A DNA stretch of 64,000 nucleotides. Origin: Posidonia oceanica (Eukaryota; Streptophyta; Magnoliopsida; Alismatales; Posidoniaceae). The notes beneath the pieces are model-generated. The model searched no databases and was not told the DNA's origin. It saw only the letters and a list, made by a program, of their open reading frames with translations. Numbering within the stretch: the first letter of the stretch is position 1; the number at the start of each line of letters is the position of its first letter. The position numbers were made by a program, and so were the translations under genes. Shown here piece by piece: positions 31,301-43,649 of this stretch. Location: the NCBI GenBank assembly GCA_037176725.1, contig JAZBRS010000077.1, positions 6,820,001 through 6,884,000 of the forward strand. Direction: 5' to 3'.

Positions 31301-34300
31301 CTGTAGTAATCCTGAATTCTAATCGTCCATGCACGTTACCAAAGCTTGCGTGCACCGATCAAAATAGGCTCACTATATGCGGTAGGATACGAGGGAAGAA
31401 ACTCAACTCGGAAACGCTGGCAAAAGAAAAGAATAGAAATGATAAGATAAAATTGGAGTCGCCACCGGATCTATTGAATTGGAAGACAAGGAAAACCAGG
31501 GGTTAAGCATGAAAAGACAAGCAAAACTGGATGCAAGGAGGGGCAAAGGAATGCAATGCTAAGCTAAACTATGCTATGCTATGCTATGACTCATGCCTAG
31601 GATAAAGGAAAGGTCGATGCAAGCCAAGAGAAAGGGCAAGGACTCCTGTTACGCACGGGGAAGGTGTTAGGCACCCCGATACGTCCAAGAGTCGGTCTAA
31701 TGCAAGGAATTGCTAGCCTAATGCCTAAATGCCATAAATGCTTACCTACTATGCATTGAAAATAAACGTGCTATCTATGTGCTCAGCTACGCTGCTAGTG
31801 TTCCAAACTGGGCGGACCCTAGTTCGTGAGAACTCCTAAGCAGTAAGCATCACGGCCCTATATGCAGATGCAAGCGAGAAAGCAAAACTACGGGGAAACC
31901 AAGTAATGCAAGCGACATGCGAGTGATAAAGCAAAGCAGGTGCAGAAAACGGTGCAAAAATATGGAAAACGATACAAGGCATGGAAAACGATGCAAAAGA
32001 CGAAAAGCAATACAAAGGGGTGCGGAAAACCAAGTAGCAGAGCGAGAAATGATGCAAAACGCAGAAAACAGGGCAAAGTGCGAAAAACAAGGCAAAGCAG
32101 GGTGTGAAATCAAAACAAAGGGGTGGGCAACATGCATAAGGGTTGCAGCAAGCCAAAGGAGTGAAAAAAAGTAGAAAACGGCGAATGAAACGAAAGCAAC
32201 GCTTTGAAATGGCTGTCAGCCAACTGCAAGTATTGAACGCTGGCAACACCAACGTCCAACGTCAGACGCTAGCATAGCTGGCGTCCAACACCTGCTGGGG
32301 GCAAACAGCATGCAGATTTTAAAAACAATGCATTCTAGCTATATGGATGCAATACAGATGCAAAAGTGCAACTTAATGGGTGCCTAACATGCAGATCTAA
32401 CCTAACAGAAGATTAGAAGAGGAATTAGAGCAAGGAGCAGGCCAGAATCGAGGATTCAAGCTAGCAGGTTGTTGGACGCCAGTAGGCTGGGCGTCCAACG
32501 TTAGACGCTAGGGTGGCTGGCGTCCAACACAGAACAGAAGACATAGGAGAGAAGGGAGCATACAAGTGATAGATGAGAGTAGGGATCATGCATTTGGGTT
32601 ACTGGGGTTGAGCATGGGGCAAACAAGCAAACATGGGGAGCATAAAATAAGCAACCAGACCTTACCTGTGCTAAGTGCCAGGCCAGAGACACAACCAGGT
32701 CATTGGACGCGAGCTGGGCCAGCGTCCAATGTTGGACGCCAGCTCCAGCAGCGTACAACGCCTTGGGAGGCACAACACACAAAGAAAACATGCATAAACG
32801 AGCAAACAATCCACAGAAATTAAAGAACAGTTGCTGGAGAAGCTAGACATACATAAGAACACAGGAGATAAGCAAACAAGGAGATCAGAAAGGCATGCAA
32901 GCTTTAAACAAATGAATGAGGAGGCAGGACGTTGGACACTAGAGCCAGCAGCGTCCAATGTTAGACGCTGAAGGCTCTAGCGTCCAATGACCCAGACTTG
33001 CAGATTCACCTGCTCTAAAGGGGGAGCTCAGCTCTACCCCACCTATATGCATGCAAACACATTAAAAGCATGTAAGAAACTAACAGGAGCATGCACAGCA
33101 GTCATTTGAATCAAAGAAAGAACATGCATAAGAGATGAAAGCTTAAGAACTTGCAAAAGGAAAGCATGAAACTTGCAAAGGCCGAGCAAACCTAAACATG
33201 GGTGCCATAGGGGCCAGGCATCTCTAAGCATGCATGAATCACGAAATAGCATTCAAAAATATGCAAGATATAGGCAGAGTAGCAAAGCAAGGCCAGTAGA
33301 TACATTGGACGCTAGGTGAACCAGCGTCCAACGTTGGACGCGGCTCACACTAGCGTCCAACACAGGCAGATGGCAGATTGATATCAAAGCATGCAAAGGA
33401 ACTCAAACAAGCATGGAACAAGCATGGGACAAACAGATAGGCATGGCACAGCATCAGAGAACATTAAAGGAAGCATATAGCATAGGATCTACAAAAAAAA
33501 AAGCAATAACAAAGCATGGAACGCAATAGAGCAAAAGTTGAGCAAGAGGGGCTGTTGGACGTTGGCCTATGCCGCGTCCAACGTTGGACACACCAGCTAG
33601 GGCGTCCAACACACTGAACTCCATTCCGGCCACAAATCGTGGCCAAAAGGATTCAGAAAATTGCAAAGTTGCATGGGGAAGACTCACACTAGCATGCATG
33701 ACCTAAAGGGATAGGGTGCTTACCTCGTCGTGGCCTGGAATGGCGTGTCGACCTCCTTCACCAGCGCTGCGGAAGTGGACGACTAGCTGACTCCGGTGAG
33801 CTCATGCAGGCTGCTGGAGGCACAGGAGAGGTTGGCTGAAGGTCCGGGATGAAGGTGGACACTCGGTCTCTCTCTGGAGGTGGAGAATTGTGGTGGAAAT
33901 GGACTGTGCTCCTCTGTGCGTGCTTTTGGAAGATGGGTGGTTGGGGCTGGTTTTGATCAAATGGTGCATGGGTTCTGCTGCCAATTGCAGTGGCTTGGGC
34001 GGGAATTGTAGGCAAATGGCAAGGGCTCTGGGTGTGGGAAGGCCACGAGGATTGGCAGGAGGGGTGTGGGTGTGTCAGTCGGTGGCGAGAGAGCCGATGG
34101 TGGCTAACATAGGTGGCAGAGGTCAGTGAGGGCAAGGAGAGCAGGATTTCAGTTGAAATGGAGAAGAGATGGGTAGTTACTCAAGCTTGGAAGGTAGTGG
34201 ATGGCGTGGAGTGGAGGAAGGGACAGGTAGTAAGTGCGGGGAGGCACGGGATTGGACGGGAGGTGAGCTGGAAGGGGCGGAACAGCCGCGCTGCAACCGA

Positions 34301-34580
34301 GCCGTTGGACGCCAGACCAGAGGGCGTCCAACGTTGGACGCTAGAACAGGGCGCGTCCAACGTGCTCAGTTGGCAAAAGGCTGCAAAAGGGCTTGGGCTT
34401 GGGCCAAAGAGGTGGAAAAAGGTGTAAAAAGGCTTGAGGTTTTGGCTTGGGATTTAGGTGAAGTTTTGAGCTAGGTTTTGGGTTAGAAAAGAAGTAAAAA
34501 AAGAGTGCCAATTCTAGAGTCCGCATGAGCCTACAGGAGAAAACAACCAACTTCCGGGCTTTCTGAATGGGGTGTCTACA
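31301..34580 (-). repeat. Element B 5' LTR, 3280 bp
   Basis: Bounded by TGTAGACACCCC (34580 downward) and TTACTACA (31302-31301). The termini resemble A's (TGTTGACACCCC, GCTACA). It holds the conserved U5-like block (31634-31690) and seven paired inverted repeats (32235-34362). The flank 34581-34585 (ATTTC) would be one target-site copy; the other is outside the window. No gene. Confidence 0.85.
32235..34362. repeat. Seven dispersed double inverted repeats (TTGGACGC ... GCGTCCAA) in LTR B
   Basis: Copies at about 32235-32289, 32470-32528, 32701-32760, 32930-32990, 33303-33362, 33553-33610 and 34303-34362. Each is two back-to-back dyads of the form TTGGACGC-N12-16-GCGTCCAA. Outer bases change in pairs, e.g. 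CATTGGACGC/GCGTCCAATG at 32701 against CGTTGGACGC/GCGTCCAACG elsewhere. The intervening 170-250 bp (690 bp for the last gap) are unrelated A-rich text. They lie in the U3 half of the LTR. Confidence 0.88.
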
Positions 34581-34619
34581 ATTTCTGCTCTGTTGACTCT
34601 GCTATTTTCTCTTTTTCAG

Positions 34620-35078
34620 GTCTGGCTGGCCTGTCGTATGGGGGCAATGGCTATCCACCCTCAACGTCCTGTCTTTGAAGGCTACTGCCGCTCTGGGCAT
34701 GCCCGGGCCATCGGGAGCGTTCGGGAGGAGTATGAGAAGCTGGAGGGGTTGATCGGAGACACTGTGGTCTAGCGGATTCTCCCTACCACGGTGGATCCAT
34801 TTACCGTGTTCTTTAATGGGAACAACGCACGGTTGGTCATCCTACCGGGGTTCACTAGGGGCGTTGAGTTCCATCCCATTTGGGTGCTGCGACAGTTCGG
34901 CCTTTGCCAGGATGCGTTCATTGAGGGTTACATGCCTGAGAGATTCGGGTCTTATCCACTCAATTCTTCGGTGATGACGGAGGAGCTAGCCCATCTTATG
35001 AGAGGCGGAATAAGATCTACTGACATAGCTGTAGTGCCTGGCTCGGACTGTACTGCTGGATATATCACTGAGGTGTAA
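34620..35078 (+). pseudogene. PMD gene fragment of C, antisense to pol, with upstream intron
   Basis: The exon begins after TTTTCTCTTTTTCAG, a good plant 3' splice site, with GTC TGG CTG (VWL). Homology to the C-terminal half of A's PMD ORF covers VREEYEKLEGLIGDTVV, DPFTVFFNGNNARLVILPGF and RQFGLCQDAFIEG. A TAG at 34770-34772 stands where A has Trp (VIWRIIP). The frame ends at 35078. The 5' exons are cut off by B, which lies in the intron. A possible further exon follows TTCTTGGTTTTGCAG at 35324 (frame to 35573), not supported by homology. Orientation is opposite to A's copy although the neighbouring spacer and pol are collinear with A. Confidence 0.78.
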
Positions 35079-36655
35079 GCAACATGGCCCATCTACGAGG
35101 TCCCACCTAGTGGTCCTCTGTTTAGTGGTGCTGGGAGCTCCAAGAGAGGGCGGTCTATCTTAGATGAATGAAAGCAAAGTGTAACATGTTGATCAAACAG
35201 CGGCTTGTGTAGGTTAGATCCAATGCTTGTAACTCGATTTCAATGAATATGAAGACTGTCATGATGTTGCATGCTCCACATTGATTTTTGTTTGTGACAC
35301 TTGGGTTCTTCTTGGTTTTGCAGGCAAAATGCAACCAATCCACTAGCAATTGTTCTGCAGCCAAGACTCTGTTAAACACACGGCAATGGTACGCGGGAGC
35401 TGAGCGCGAGATCTACACGCGGGGACGGCCTAGTAGGTCACTGTCAATGCCTTCTCCCCCCCCCATTGAGTGGTGTAAGGGGGCCGGGCGTAGCCTCCTG
35501 ACTGTGTCTGTGACCTTCAAGCCGATGGGCAAGTCCATTCTGCCTCCTACCAAAGATTCTGCCTCTGAATGGTGATCCACTAGCAGAGTCTGGCCTGAAC
35601 TCAGTGCATCCTTCGATACTGGCTTATTGTTTGGCAACCTCTGACTGGGTCAGCGATGCATGTCTGGCTTAGGAATGTCTTGTCCCTAGCCATACTGGCC
35701 CAATGATCTCTGTAGCGGGCAACGGCATGCCTTGGCTCGGAATCGAGCTAGAACCTTGCAGTATCCGACAAGAGGGATGCTAAATGGATGCATGCTCGAT
35801 GTGAATATTTTGTCATCCTCAGTATATGGAATGCTTTTAATGCCTGCTATGGAGAAGGGAGTGATCTCAAACCTCATATGACCCTACCTAGGCCCTCAGC
35901 TGTTGGTGGTACTCAGGGAAGAGTGAAGGTGTGTTTGTTTGGTGGTGAGATGAGAATGGGCTTCTTGCCAAAGCCTCTCCGGGACCTACACCTTCTCTTT
36001 TAATTCCCTTATTTTTCTCCCACATAGATGAGCAAACTCACTCTATCCTTGACTTGGAGGTAATGGATGCCTGGTCTAGTGTTCAGGAGTTGTTACTGCT
36101 AAAAGGGGTGGCTAGTCCCTAGGGAAATGTGCTTCCCAGGCATGGGCTTCAACTCCTCTCCAAGGTTGGCTGAGGGAACAGTGCTACTCTGCTCGCCTCT
36201 AACTCTAGGGCTAGCTTCTATCTTCGCCTTCTGTCTTCTTATTTCTTTTGTGCCCTGGTAGGCGGATAGATAAATTTTGTATGGCTCACACTCTCGCTCT
36301 CGCCCTAGCATTTTGTCTCCCTCTTGAGGCGTAGGTCCTAGGAGGTTTGAACATTTCATCCATTCTCACATTGAAGGTGGCTCCTTTACTAGCTAAGACA
36401 TCTAGGTAGGACCAGATGAAGCGAGGTTGGATCCCTACTCAAGCAGGCAAGCTTTTCCAATTTTCCTCATCGGACGATGATTGTAATGCATGATGATGAT
36501 GTTGTATGCTACGTGCAGATGCTGCTTATGACTGGCCGAATAGCATGTAAAGCAAATAAAAGAGTGTAAATGCGAATGCATGATAGCGGGACGGTCATGC
36601 ATGCATGGAATGCAAAGGAAAAGGGGATTCTGCAAGGCAAGGATATAGTTCCAAA
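35079..36655. other. Non-coding spacer of C between PMD gene and integrase
   Basis: 35880-36655 aligns with A's 7320-8300 (shared GGACCTACACCT, AGCTAAGACATCTAGGTAG). 35079-35880 shows no recognised gene apart from the weak candidate exon at 35325-35573. Confidence 0.6.
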
Positions 36656-39600
36656 TCACTGGTAGTATTTCTTGAGGTAGCAGGCATTGACTGGCTCGGA
36701 CTGCTTGACCTGATCCATACTCTCGAGGATTGCTGTGCCCTAGAGAATATCTACTTGATGACATAAGGGCCACGCCAGTTGGGTCGGAATTTGCCTCGGC
36801 CGTCAGGAAGGTGAATGGCTCGCAAGACCAAGTCACCCGGCGTGAAGCTTCTGGGCCTGACTTTCTTCTGATAGGACCTGGCCATCCTCTTCTAATAGCA
36901 TTGAGCGTGGTGCATTGCCTGCAATCTATGCTCGTCGATCATATTCAACTGGGTGCAGCGGTCTTCGACCCATTCTACCTCTTCCAGTTCTGCCTCTTTT
37001 AGAATCCGTAGGGACGGGATCTCAACTTCAAATGGCAGAACGGCCTCCATGCCATAGACCAGTGAATAAGGAGTTGCTCCTGTCGAGGTCCGGGCCGACG
37101 TTCTGTAGGCCCACAAGGCGTATGGGAGCTTGTCGTGCCAGTCCTTATGAGTCTCCGCCATCTTCTTGAGGATCTTTATCAAGTTCTTATTGGCTGGCTC
37201 GACTGCACCATTCATCTGTGGCCGATAAGGGGAGGACTTGTGGTACTTAATCTTGAAACTGTGCAGGCATTCCTCCATTCTCTTGGCTGTGAAGTTCATG
37301 CCATTGTCAGAGATGAGCGCATACGAGACCCCATAACGGGCAATGATATTGTTCCTGATGAACCTCTCCGTTACTACGGCCATTACTGCCTTGTATGAGG
37401 CCGCCTCCACCCATTTGGTAAAGTAGTCGATCGCCACAAGGATGAAGCGATGACCATTGGAGGCTGCAGGATGGATTGCGCTGATGACGTCAATTCCCCA
37501 AGTGGAGAAAGGCCAAGGTGACGCCATGCTGTGGAGTTGCTGCGGCGGTGCATGGATGAAGTCCCCATGTATCTGACAGTTGTGGCATCTGTGCACGAAT
37601 CGGCAACAATCTGCCTCCATTGTGGACCAGAAGTAACCTTGCAGCATAATTTTCTTGGCTAGAAACACGTCGTTCATGTGTGGGCCGCATGTCCCTACGT
37701 GGACCTGAAGCATCAGCGTGTCAGCCTCTTTTTTGTCTGCGCAGCGCAAAAGCATCTGATTGTAGGACCTTCTGTAGAGATGTCCTGCTCCCAAGACATA
37801 CTTGGACGCCAAGCGTGCCATAGTCTTTCTGTCCACTGCTGACATGCCGGTTGGTAGGTTGCCAGACTCCAGAAATACCTTGATTTCATGGTACCAAGGA
37901 GGTTCCTCTGTAATAACTGCCTCCTTGATACTCATGCAGTGAGCGGGCTACTCGACGCGGGTGACTGATACGTCCACTGCATCGTCTTCGGGTACAGAGA
38001 GCCAGGATGCCAAGGTTGCCAAAGCGTCTGCATAAGCATTCTTGGCTCTATTCATGAAGGTGAAGCGAGTCTCCTCGAAATGTTTGATCAGTTCCAGTAG
38101 GTACTCATGGTATGGCACCAGCTTGGGATCCTTGGTCCTCCAGTTGCCATTGACTTGGGAGACAACTAGCATTGCATCTCCGTGCACATGCAGCTTCCGC
38201 ACACCATGCTCGAGTGCGACTCGCAGTCCTAAGATGTAGGCTTCGTATTCTGCCTCGTTGTTGGTGCAGCTGAAGGTCATTTTCCTGGCAAACGAGATTA
38301 GTTCTCCCTGTGGTGTTGCTAGGATTGCTCTGATGCCTCTGCCTCTTTTATTGATGGCGCCGTCAAAAAACATGTGCCACTGAATTTCATCCTCGGGATC
38401 CTTCTACTCAGCATCTTCTAGGGCGAACAAGATGTCCTCATCAGGGAATTGCGCCTGCAAAGGCTGATATTCAGGCAGTGGTAAGTCAGCCAGGTGATCT
38501 ACTACAGCCTGCCCCTTCATCGACTTCTGGGTGACGAAGGTGATGTCGTACTGAGATAGGAGCACCTGCCACTTGACACATCGGCCTACTAGTGCGGGCT
38601 TCTGAAACAAATACTTCATTGGGTCATGCCTGCACAGGAGTAGAACGAGGTAGGCCATCATATAGTGCCTCAGCTTTTGCATGGCCTAGACTAGGGAAAG
38701 GCAGCTTTTCTCAATCATTGTATACCTGGCTTCGCAATCATTGAACTTCCTGCTCAGGTAGTAGATGGCACACTCTTTGCGACCTGATTCATCATGCTGG
38801 CCTGGGACTGCGCCTACAAAATGCTGTGTTGTTGAGAGGTACAGTAGCAGGGGTCTTCCTGGCGTGGGAGGAACCAGGACAGGGGGCTTAGTTAGGAGCT
38901 GCTTGATTTTCTCAAACGTGGCCTGGCATTCGTCGCCCCATTTGATTTGTGCATTTTTTCTCAAGAGTTTGAAGATCGGCTCGCAGATGGGCGTGAGCTG
39001 TGCGACGAATCGATTGATATACGGCAGTCGCCCCAATAGGCCCTGGACCTCCTTCTCAGTAGCAGGGGGTGGCATTTCAATGATGGCTCGGGCTTTGCTG
39101 GGATCTACTTCAATCCCCCTCTGGCTAACAATATAGCCAAGGAGCTTTCCAGATGACACACCGAAGACGCATTTGTTGGGATTGAGCCTGAGTTTGTAGC
39201 GCCTAAGGTGGTCGAACAGCTTCTTCAGGCAAGTAAGATGATCTTCAGGCTCTCGGGACTTGGCAATCATATCGTCCACGTAGACCTCCACCTCCTGATG
39301 CATGAGGTCGTGGAACAAAGTCGTCATTGCTCTCTGGTAAGTTGCTCCAGCATTTTTTAGCCCAAATGACATTACTCTGTAGCAGAAGACCCCCCATGGA
39401 GTGATGAAAGATGTCTTCTCTATATCCTCCTCTGCCATCCGAATCTAGTTGTAGCCTGAAAAGCCGTCCATGAATGAAAGCATCTTGTGGCCTGTTGTAT
39501 TGTCTACCAGGACGTCTATGTGTGGTAGAGGAAAGTCATCCTTGGGACTGGCTTTGTTCAGATCTCTGTAATCGATGCACATGTGGACTTTTTCGTCCTT

Positions 39601-42600
39601 TTTAGGCACAGGCACAACGTTGGCGAGCCATTCCGGGTATAGAACGACCTTGAGGAAGCTGACATTATGCTGTTTCATAATTTCCACCTTGATCATCAAC
39701 AACCATTGCGATCGCCACCTCCTGAGCTTCTGTTTAACTAGCTTTACATCTGGGTCTAGTGGTAGTGTATGTACCACTATCTCAACATCTAAGCCAACCA
39801 TATCATCATAGCTCCAAGCGAAGACATCTGCATATTCCATGAGGAATGCAATGAACTCTTCCCGGGCTTGGGGGGACAATTTGGCACTAATACGGACCTG
39901 TTTAATTTCCTCGGCCGTGCCGATGTTGATGATCTCTACTTCCTCCTCGATGTGTAGGTTCGGTCCTTCTGGATCGTCGCCGAAGGGTTGAAACTCAGGC
40001 AAAGGTTCGTCATTCTCTTCCATGCCTGTATCCTCCTCCTTATAAGCTATGAGTTCCGAGAGGATCTTCTTCTCAAAGGTTGGATTTGTGACATCGAAGG
40101 AGCAAACCTGTTCAGCATCCTGGCCCTGATGGCGCTTCAGGATGGTCACGTTGACTCGCGTGTTTCTGTATGCTCGCTGTATGGGCTTAGCTCCTGAGGC
40201 CTCTAGCTCTGCTGGTCGTCCAGGTCTTTCTGCCTCTACTGTCTCTACTGCTACTGCTGTTACTGCATGCTCCTCTGCATTTCCTGATGTACTGGTGGAG
40301 GGCGTCCTGATCCGATAACTATCTCTTGGCAGGTTGGTGGAACTGCTTCTGCCTGCTGTGCTGCCTGAGCGGGGCAAGCGCTGTACAAACCACTTAGACC
40401 CACCTCCTCGCCGCGAGGTGAATAATTCAGATGGTCTAGTGAGTGGTGGAATCACTGTTTCCTCCAAGACCATGATGGATGAGTGGTCCTGCTGCCTGGG
40501 GGGATGTGCGGGTATCTGATCTGTGACCACCGCCTTTCCTTTCCTTCCGACGTCTAATTCGACAGCATCTTCTGCAAATACTGCCAGCTGCTCCTGGAAT
40601 AATAACTCTAAGTCCTCGAGCATGTCCTCCTCTTGTGCCTCCTTGATGGCTCCCTCTTCTTCGTCGGGAGCGAGATCGACAAGGTAGGCACTGCACGGCT
40701 CATACGCCTGCCGCCCGAGATTTCCCCCTCCTGGGGCGGCTGCTTCGGCCGCTAATTGGATTAGAGGCCGAGGCGCCCCCCACGACAAGGGTGCTATCCG
40801 TGTTGGCAGGTAGGGAGGATAATCTGGCCCGTTGCTTGGGAGGGCCGATAGTTGGACAGCCGCGCCGGGAGATAGGACTCCTCTGGTAGGTGGTGACACT
40901 ATGGGTGTAGCCGCGGACACCATGTGGTCCCGCCACAAGACTTGATTCTTTAAAGTAAGTGGTTGTGTGGCTATAGGATCCACTTGCGTTGTTAACAACG
41001 CCACTGGCAAAGTAGGAGGACCTGCTGAACTAGCAAAGCTCTTCTCCCGAGGAAAGGGGCGCAGTGCTGAGGCGACTGTTGTCCTAGTCGGGTTGGATGG
41101 CGGCTTCTGGGGATGCGCTCCTGACTGTGGAGCTATTGTTGCAACTGGTGGGCAAATTGATGATGCGAGGTGCTGGGGGATTTGGCTGGGCATCCTTGCT
41201 AACCTGCACAGTGTCTGTCTCTGACTGCTCTTCATCTGAATACCAGTCTTCGACAGTGACCCACTCCTCTGATGGCAGCGGGGAATCTGAGCACAGTGCG
41301 GCCTGTGCTGCGGCTTCATTAAGGTTGCGATCGAGAATACCTGCATTGACGAAGTTAGAGAAATTCAAAGGAATAATCATCCTCCGACCTCTTCCGCACC
41401 GGTATGCATCCTTACGTGGTTGCCAGTCATAACCAAGGCCTTCATGGTCTCTTCTCTCTTCTGCCATGATCGGCTCAGCGATCCCCTGGCCGAGAAGGGT
41501 TTCCCTGAGCGGTCGGAAGATTGACACGCTCAAGATCGGAAAGGAAGTCAACTGGTTCGAACCGATTGACGCGATACAAGACATCGGTGGGTTTAGAATC
41601 AAAGGAGACAGTCTGCGGGGAAACTGAGGAGACCGCCTTGCCTCCCTCTCCATCAAAGTTTTCAGCCATGACAGTGATGATTTCGTCATCATGGCGGAAC
41701 TTTATCATTCGGTGGAGAGTTGAGGGGATCACCTGATGTTGGTGCAGCCAAGGGCGCCCCAACCGAAGATTGAAAGACGGCTCTAAATCGACGACGAAAA
41801 AGTCAACATCGAATACCACTGGGCCGATGGCAAGGGGGATAACCAAAGCTCCCAGAGCGTCGTGGTGCGTGTTGTCGAACAACGTCATCCCTTTGGTGAC
41901 TGGTGTGATATCCTCAGCTTTGAATTCGAGTTTACTTGCAGTGCGCAAGGGGCAGACATTAAGGCTTGCACCATTATCAACCAAGGTCAGAGGGATGCGG
42001 AGATCGTTGTACTACACTGTGACGAAGAGGGGCTTGTTGTGGCATGCCCCTGCCGGGGGGAGCTCGTCACTTGAGAAAGAGATGACGTGAGGTTCCGCAA
42101 TCATGCCCACCATGCTCTCAAGGGTTGCGGGTTTGATGGTTTGGGATACATGGGCTGCTTGGAACACATGGAGGAAGGCCTCTCGGTGCTCCGCAGAAGA
42201 GTGGATTAGATCCCAGATGGAGATGTCGGCCTTTACCCTCTTAAGCTGGGCGGTAATGTCGGCACTGGGTTGGCCTTTCTAGGTGGAAGCAGAGGGTTGA
42301 ATGGGGTCCTGGGATGGTTTGGTGGTTTGCTTTGTGGATGGAGTGGTTGTGGCTTCTAGAGTGGTAGGCTGGGCTACCGGGGCTGGAGGCCTGTACACCC
42401 TTCCTGAACACGTGACTTTGGCGCACATTTCTATGGCGTAGTCATACGGGACTCTATGGGTATCCCGGGTCAGAGTAATGACCACGGGTATGCGGGCCGC
42501 AAGCTCCAAGGGGTTGGCAGTGGATAGGTGGGTCTTGCTGGTGTAGTAAACTGGGAGGAGGGCTAAAGAGGTTCTGGTTGCGGCAAGGCCAGCAGGCAGG

Positions 42601-42890
42601 TAGGTGGCTCAGCAGGGTGTTGCATGGTGGGCTGAGCGGCGGAAGGCCCCGGCTCGGCGTTCAGCTATATCATATGGATTGCCGATTCAGAGCCAGCAAG
42701 AACAAAGTTGTACAGAGCCAAAGGAAAAGGATCTGAAACACGATGGATTAGAGAAGATGGGTCCACTGAGGAAGCGGTGGGCCTAGAAGGGAAGAGAGCG
42801 TGGACTCCTAAGGTCCCGGCGCCTCCTGAGCCAGAATGCTCAGGCAGGGGCCGATGCTGTAGATGTGGAATTTGGGGGGGTGTTTAAGGA
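36656..42890 (-). pseudogene. pol: Element C gag(3' part)-PR-RT-RH-INT, degenerate
   Basis: Near-complete pol aligned to A: protease MVDNGASLNVCPLRT (41984 downward) with FNLRLGRPWL, and RT with VPKKDEKVHMCIDYRDLNK, PFGLKNAG-like SFGLKNAG and an intact VYVDDMIAK. It also has archaeal-type RNase H (FFDGAINKRGRG, NNEAEYEAYILGL, YADALATLASWL) and integrase (CHNCQIHG, GIDVISAIH, SDNGMNF, AVEPANK; the Pro after the catalytic Glu differs from A). In-frame TAGs at 36892, 37948, 38404, 38686 and 39445 all stand at Gln or Trp codons of A. Frame shifts lie near 41500 and 40800-41080, and about 25 codons are missing after the protease. Gag is readable only from about 42890 downward (PLPEHSGSGGAG region). 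Confidence 0.87.
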
Positions 42891-43089
42891 GATGCCAGCG
42901 CTTCCACGACGTCGACAGCCTTTGTTGTGATCGCCACTCGTCTCTGGGCAGACAAGACACTTAGGGGGAGATTATGATGATGCGGGTCCTCGGACCACTA
43001 GATCGACGGTAGGGTGTCGTCTAGCGGCTTCCTCGTACTGCGTGAGTTCCTTCCTTTCCTTCAAAACAAAATGACATAGATAGCTTCGG
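42891..43089. other. Unassigned stretch between C gag and D LTR
   Basis: Could be diverged C gag, but I cannot align it to A. TTCGG at 43085-43089 would be the target-site copy for D if the LTR end at 43090 is right. Confidence 0.35.
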
Positions 43090-43496
43090 TGTAGTATCAA
43101 TAACAGAGGTGAGTGAAACGACATGACTAAAAGAAAGTAAATACTGACTGGGGGTTGTTCCCCGTATGCATATGCTATGATTCTATGCTAAGGAATGTAA
43201 AGAGATGTAGTAAGAAACTAGATTGGAAGAAGATACTCCCTTTCACCCTTATGCTGTGTGCAATGAGGTTGGAAGGAAGCACGGTCGGAGCTCCAACGTA
43301 GCTGAGGATTCCCAGATTGGAGGTAGAAGCTCAGGTTGGTAGCCTACTAGGGAGAGGAGGTAGTGTTTCTGGATTGGAAAACTAGCTCTCTGGAGGTGGC
43401 TCACAACTGACAGGGCTTTGTCTCTTCTGGAAGTTCCTCTCTGTTTGGGATTTCTCTCTCAAAAATTCCGACCCTCAAACCATCGGCCTAGGGGGT

Positions 43497-43505
43497 CTAT
43501 TTATA
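43497..43505 (-). promoter_or_regulatory. TATA box of LTR D
   Basis: Minus strand TATAAATAG, a canonical plant TATA box, downstream of the dyad cluster in element orientation. Transcription would start about 30 bp further down, near 43465-43475, giving U3 of roughly 0.9 kb. Confidence 0.65.
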
Positions 43506-43649
43506 GACTCTAGGGGTGTAGGGACGGTTGGAGTTCAGAAAATTCTAGAAAAATGGTAGTTAGGTTGAGTTGCCGGTTGGAGTCGTGCCTAAACCTAGCA
43601 ACCGCTTGGTCAAAGTGTGGGACGACCTGAGAACGAGGCCACGACTTTT

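Larger units (their letters stand above)
24260..34580 (-). mobile_element. Element B: Tat-type element, 5' LTR, gag, no pol seen, split by A
   Basis: 5' LTR 31301-34580, PBS 31281-31299, leader, gag (27747-30188), then hairpin tracts and unidentified sequence up to 24260 where A is inserted. B's remaining 3' part, including its 3' LTR, should lie left of A and outside the window. Because hairpin units resembling the 3' region of A begin only about 150 bp after gag, pol seems deleted, as in gag-only non-autonomous derivatives. Older than A: gag has several stops and shifts. Its right edge at 34580 falls in an intron of C's PMD gene. Confidence 0.85.
34581..43089 (-). mobile_element. Element C: truncated Tat-type element, host of B and D
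   Basis: Closely related to A in pol and in the spacer after integrase. It has a PMD gene fragment on the opposite strand (34620-35078), a backbone spacer, pol (36656-42890) and part of gag. B interrupts it at 34580 and D at 43090. Neither LTR is in the window. Heavily stopped and shifted. Confidence 0.8.

Noticed and set aside
35325..35573. Last exon of C's PMD gene
   Set aside because: A good acceptor (GGTTTTGCAG) and open frame exist, but there is no similarity to the D2 C-terminal exons or to A. Kept only as a possibility.
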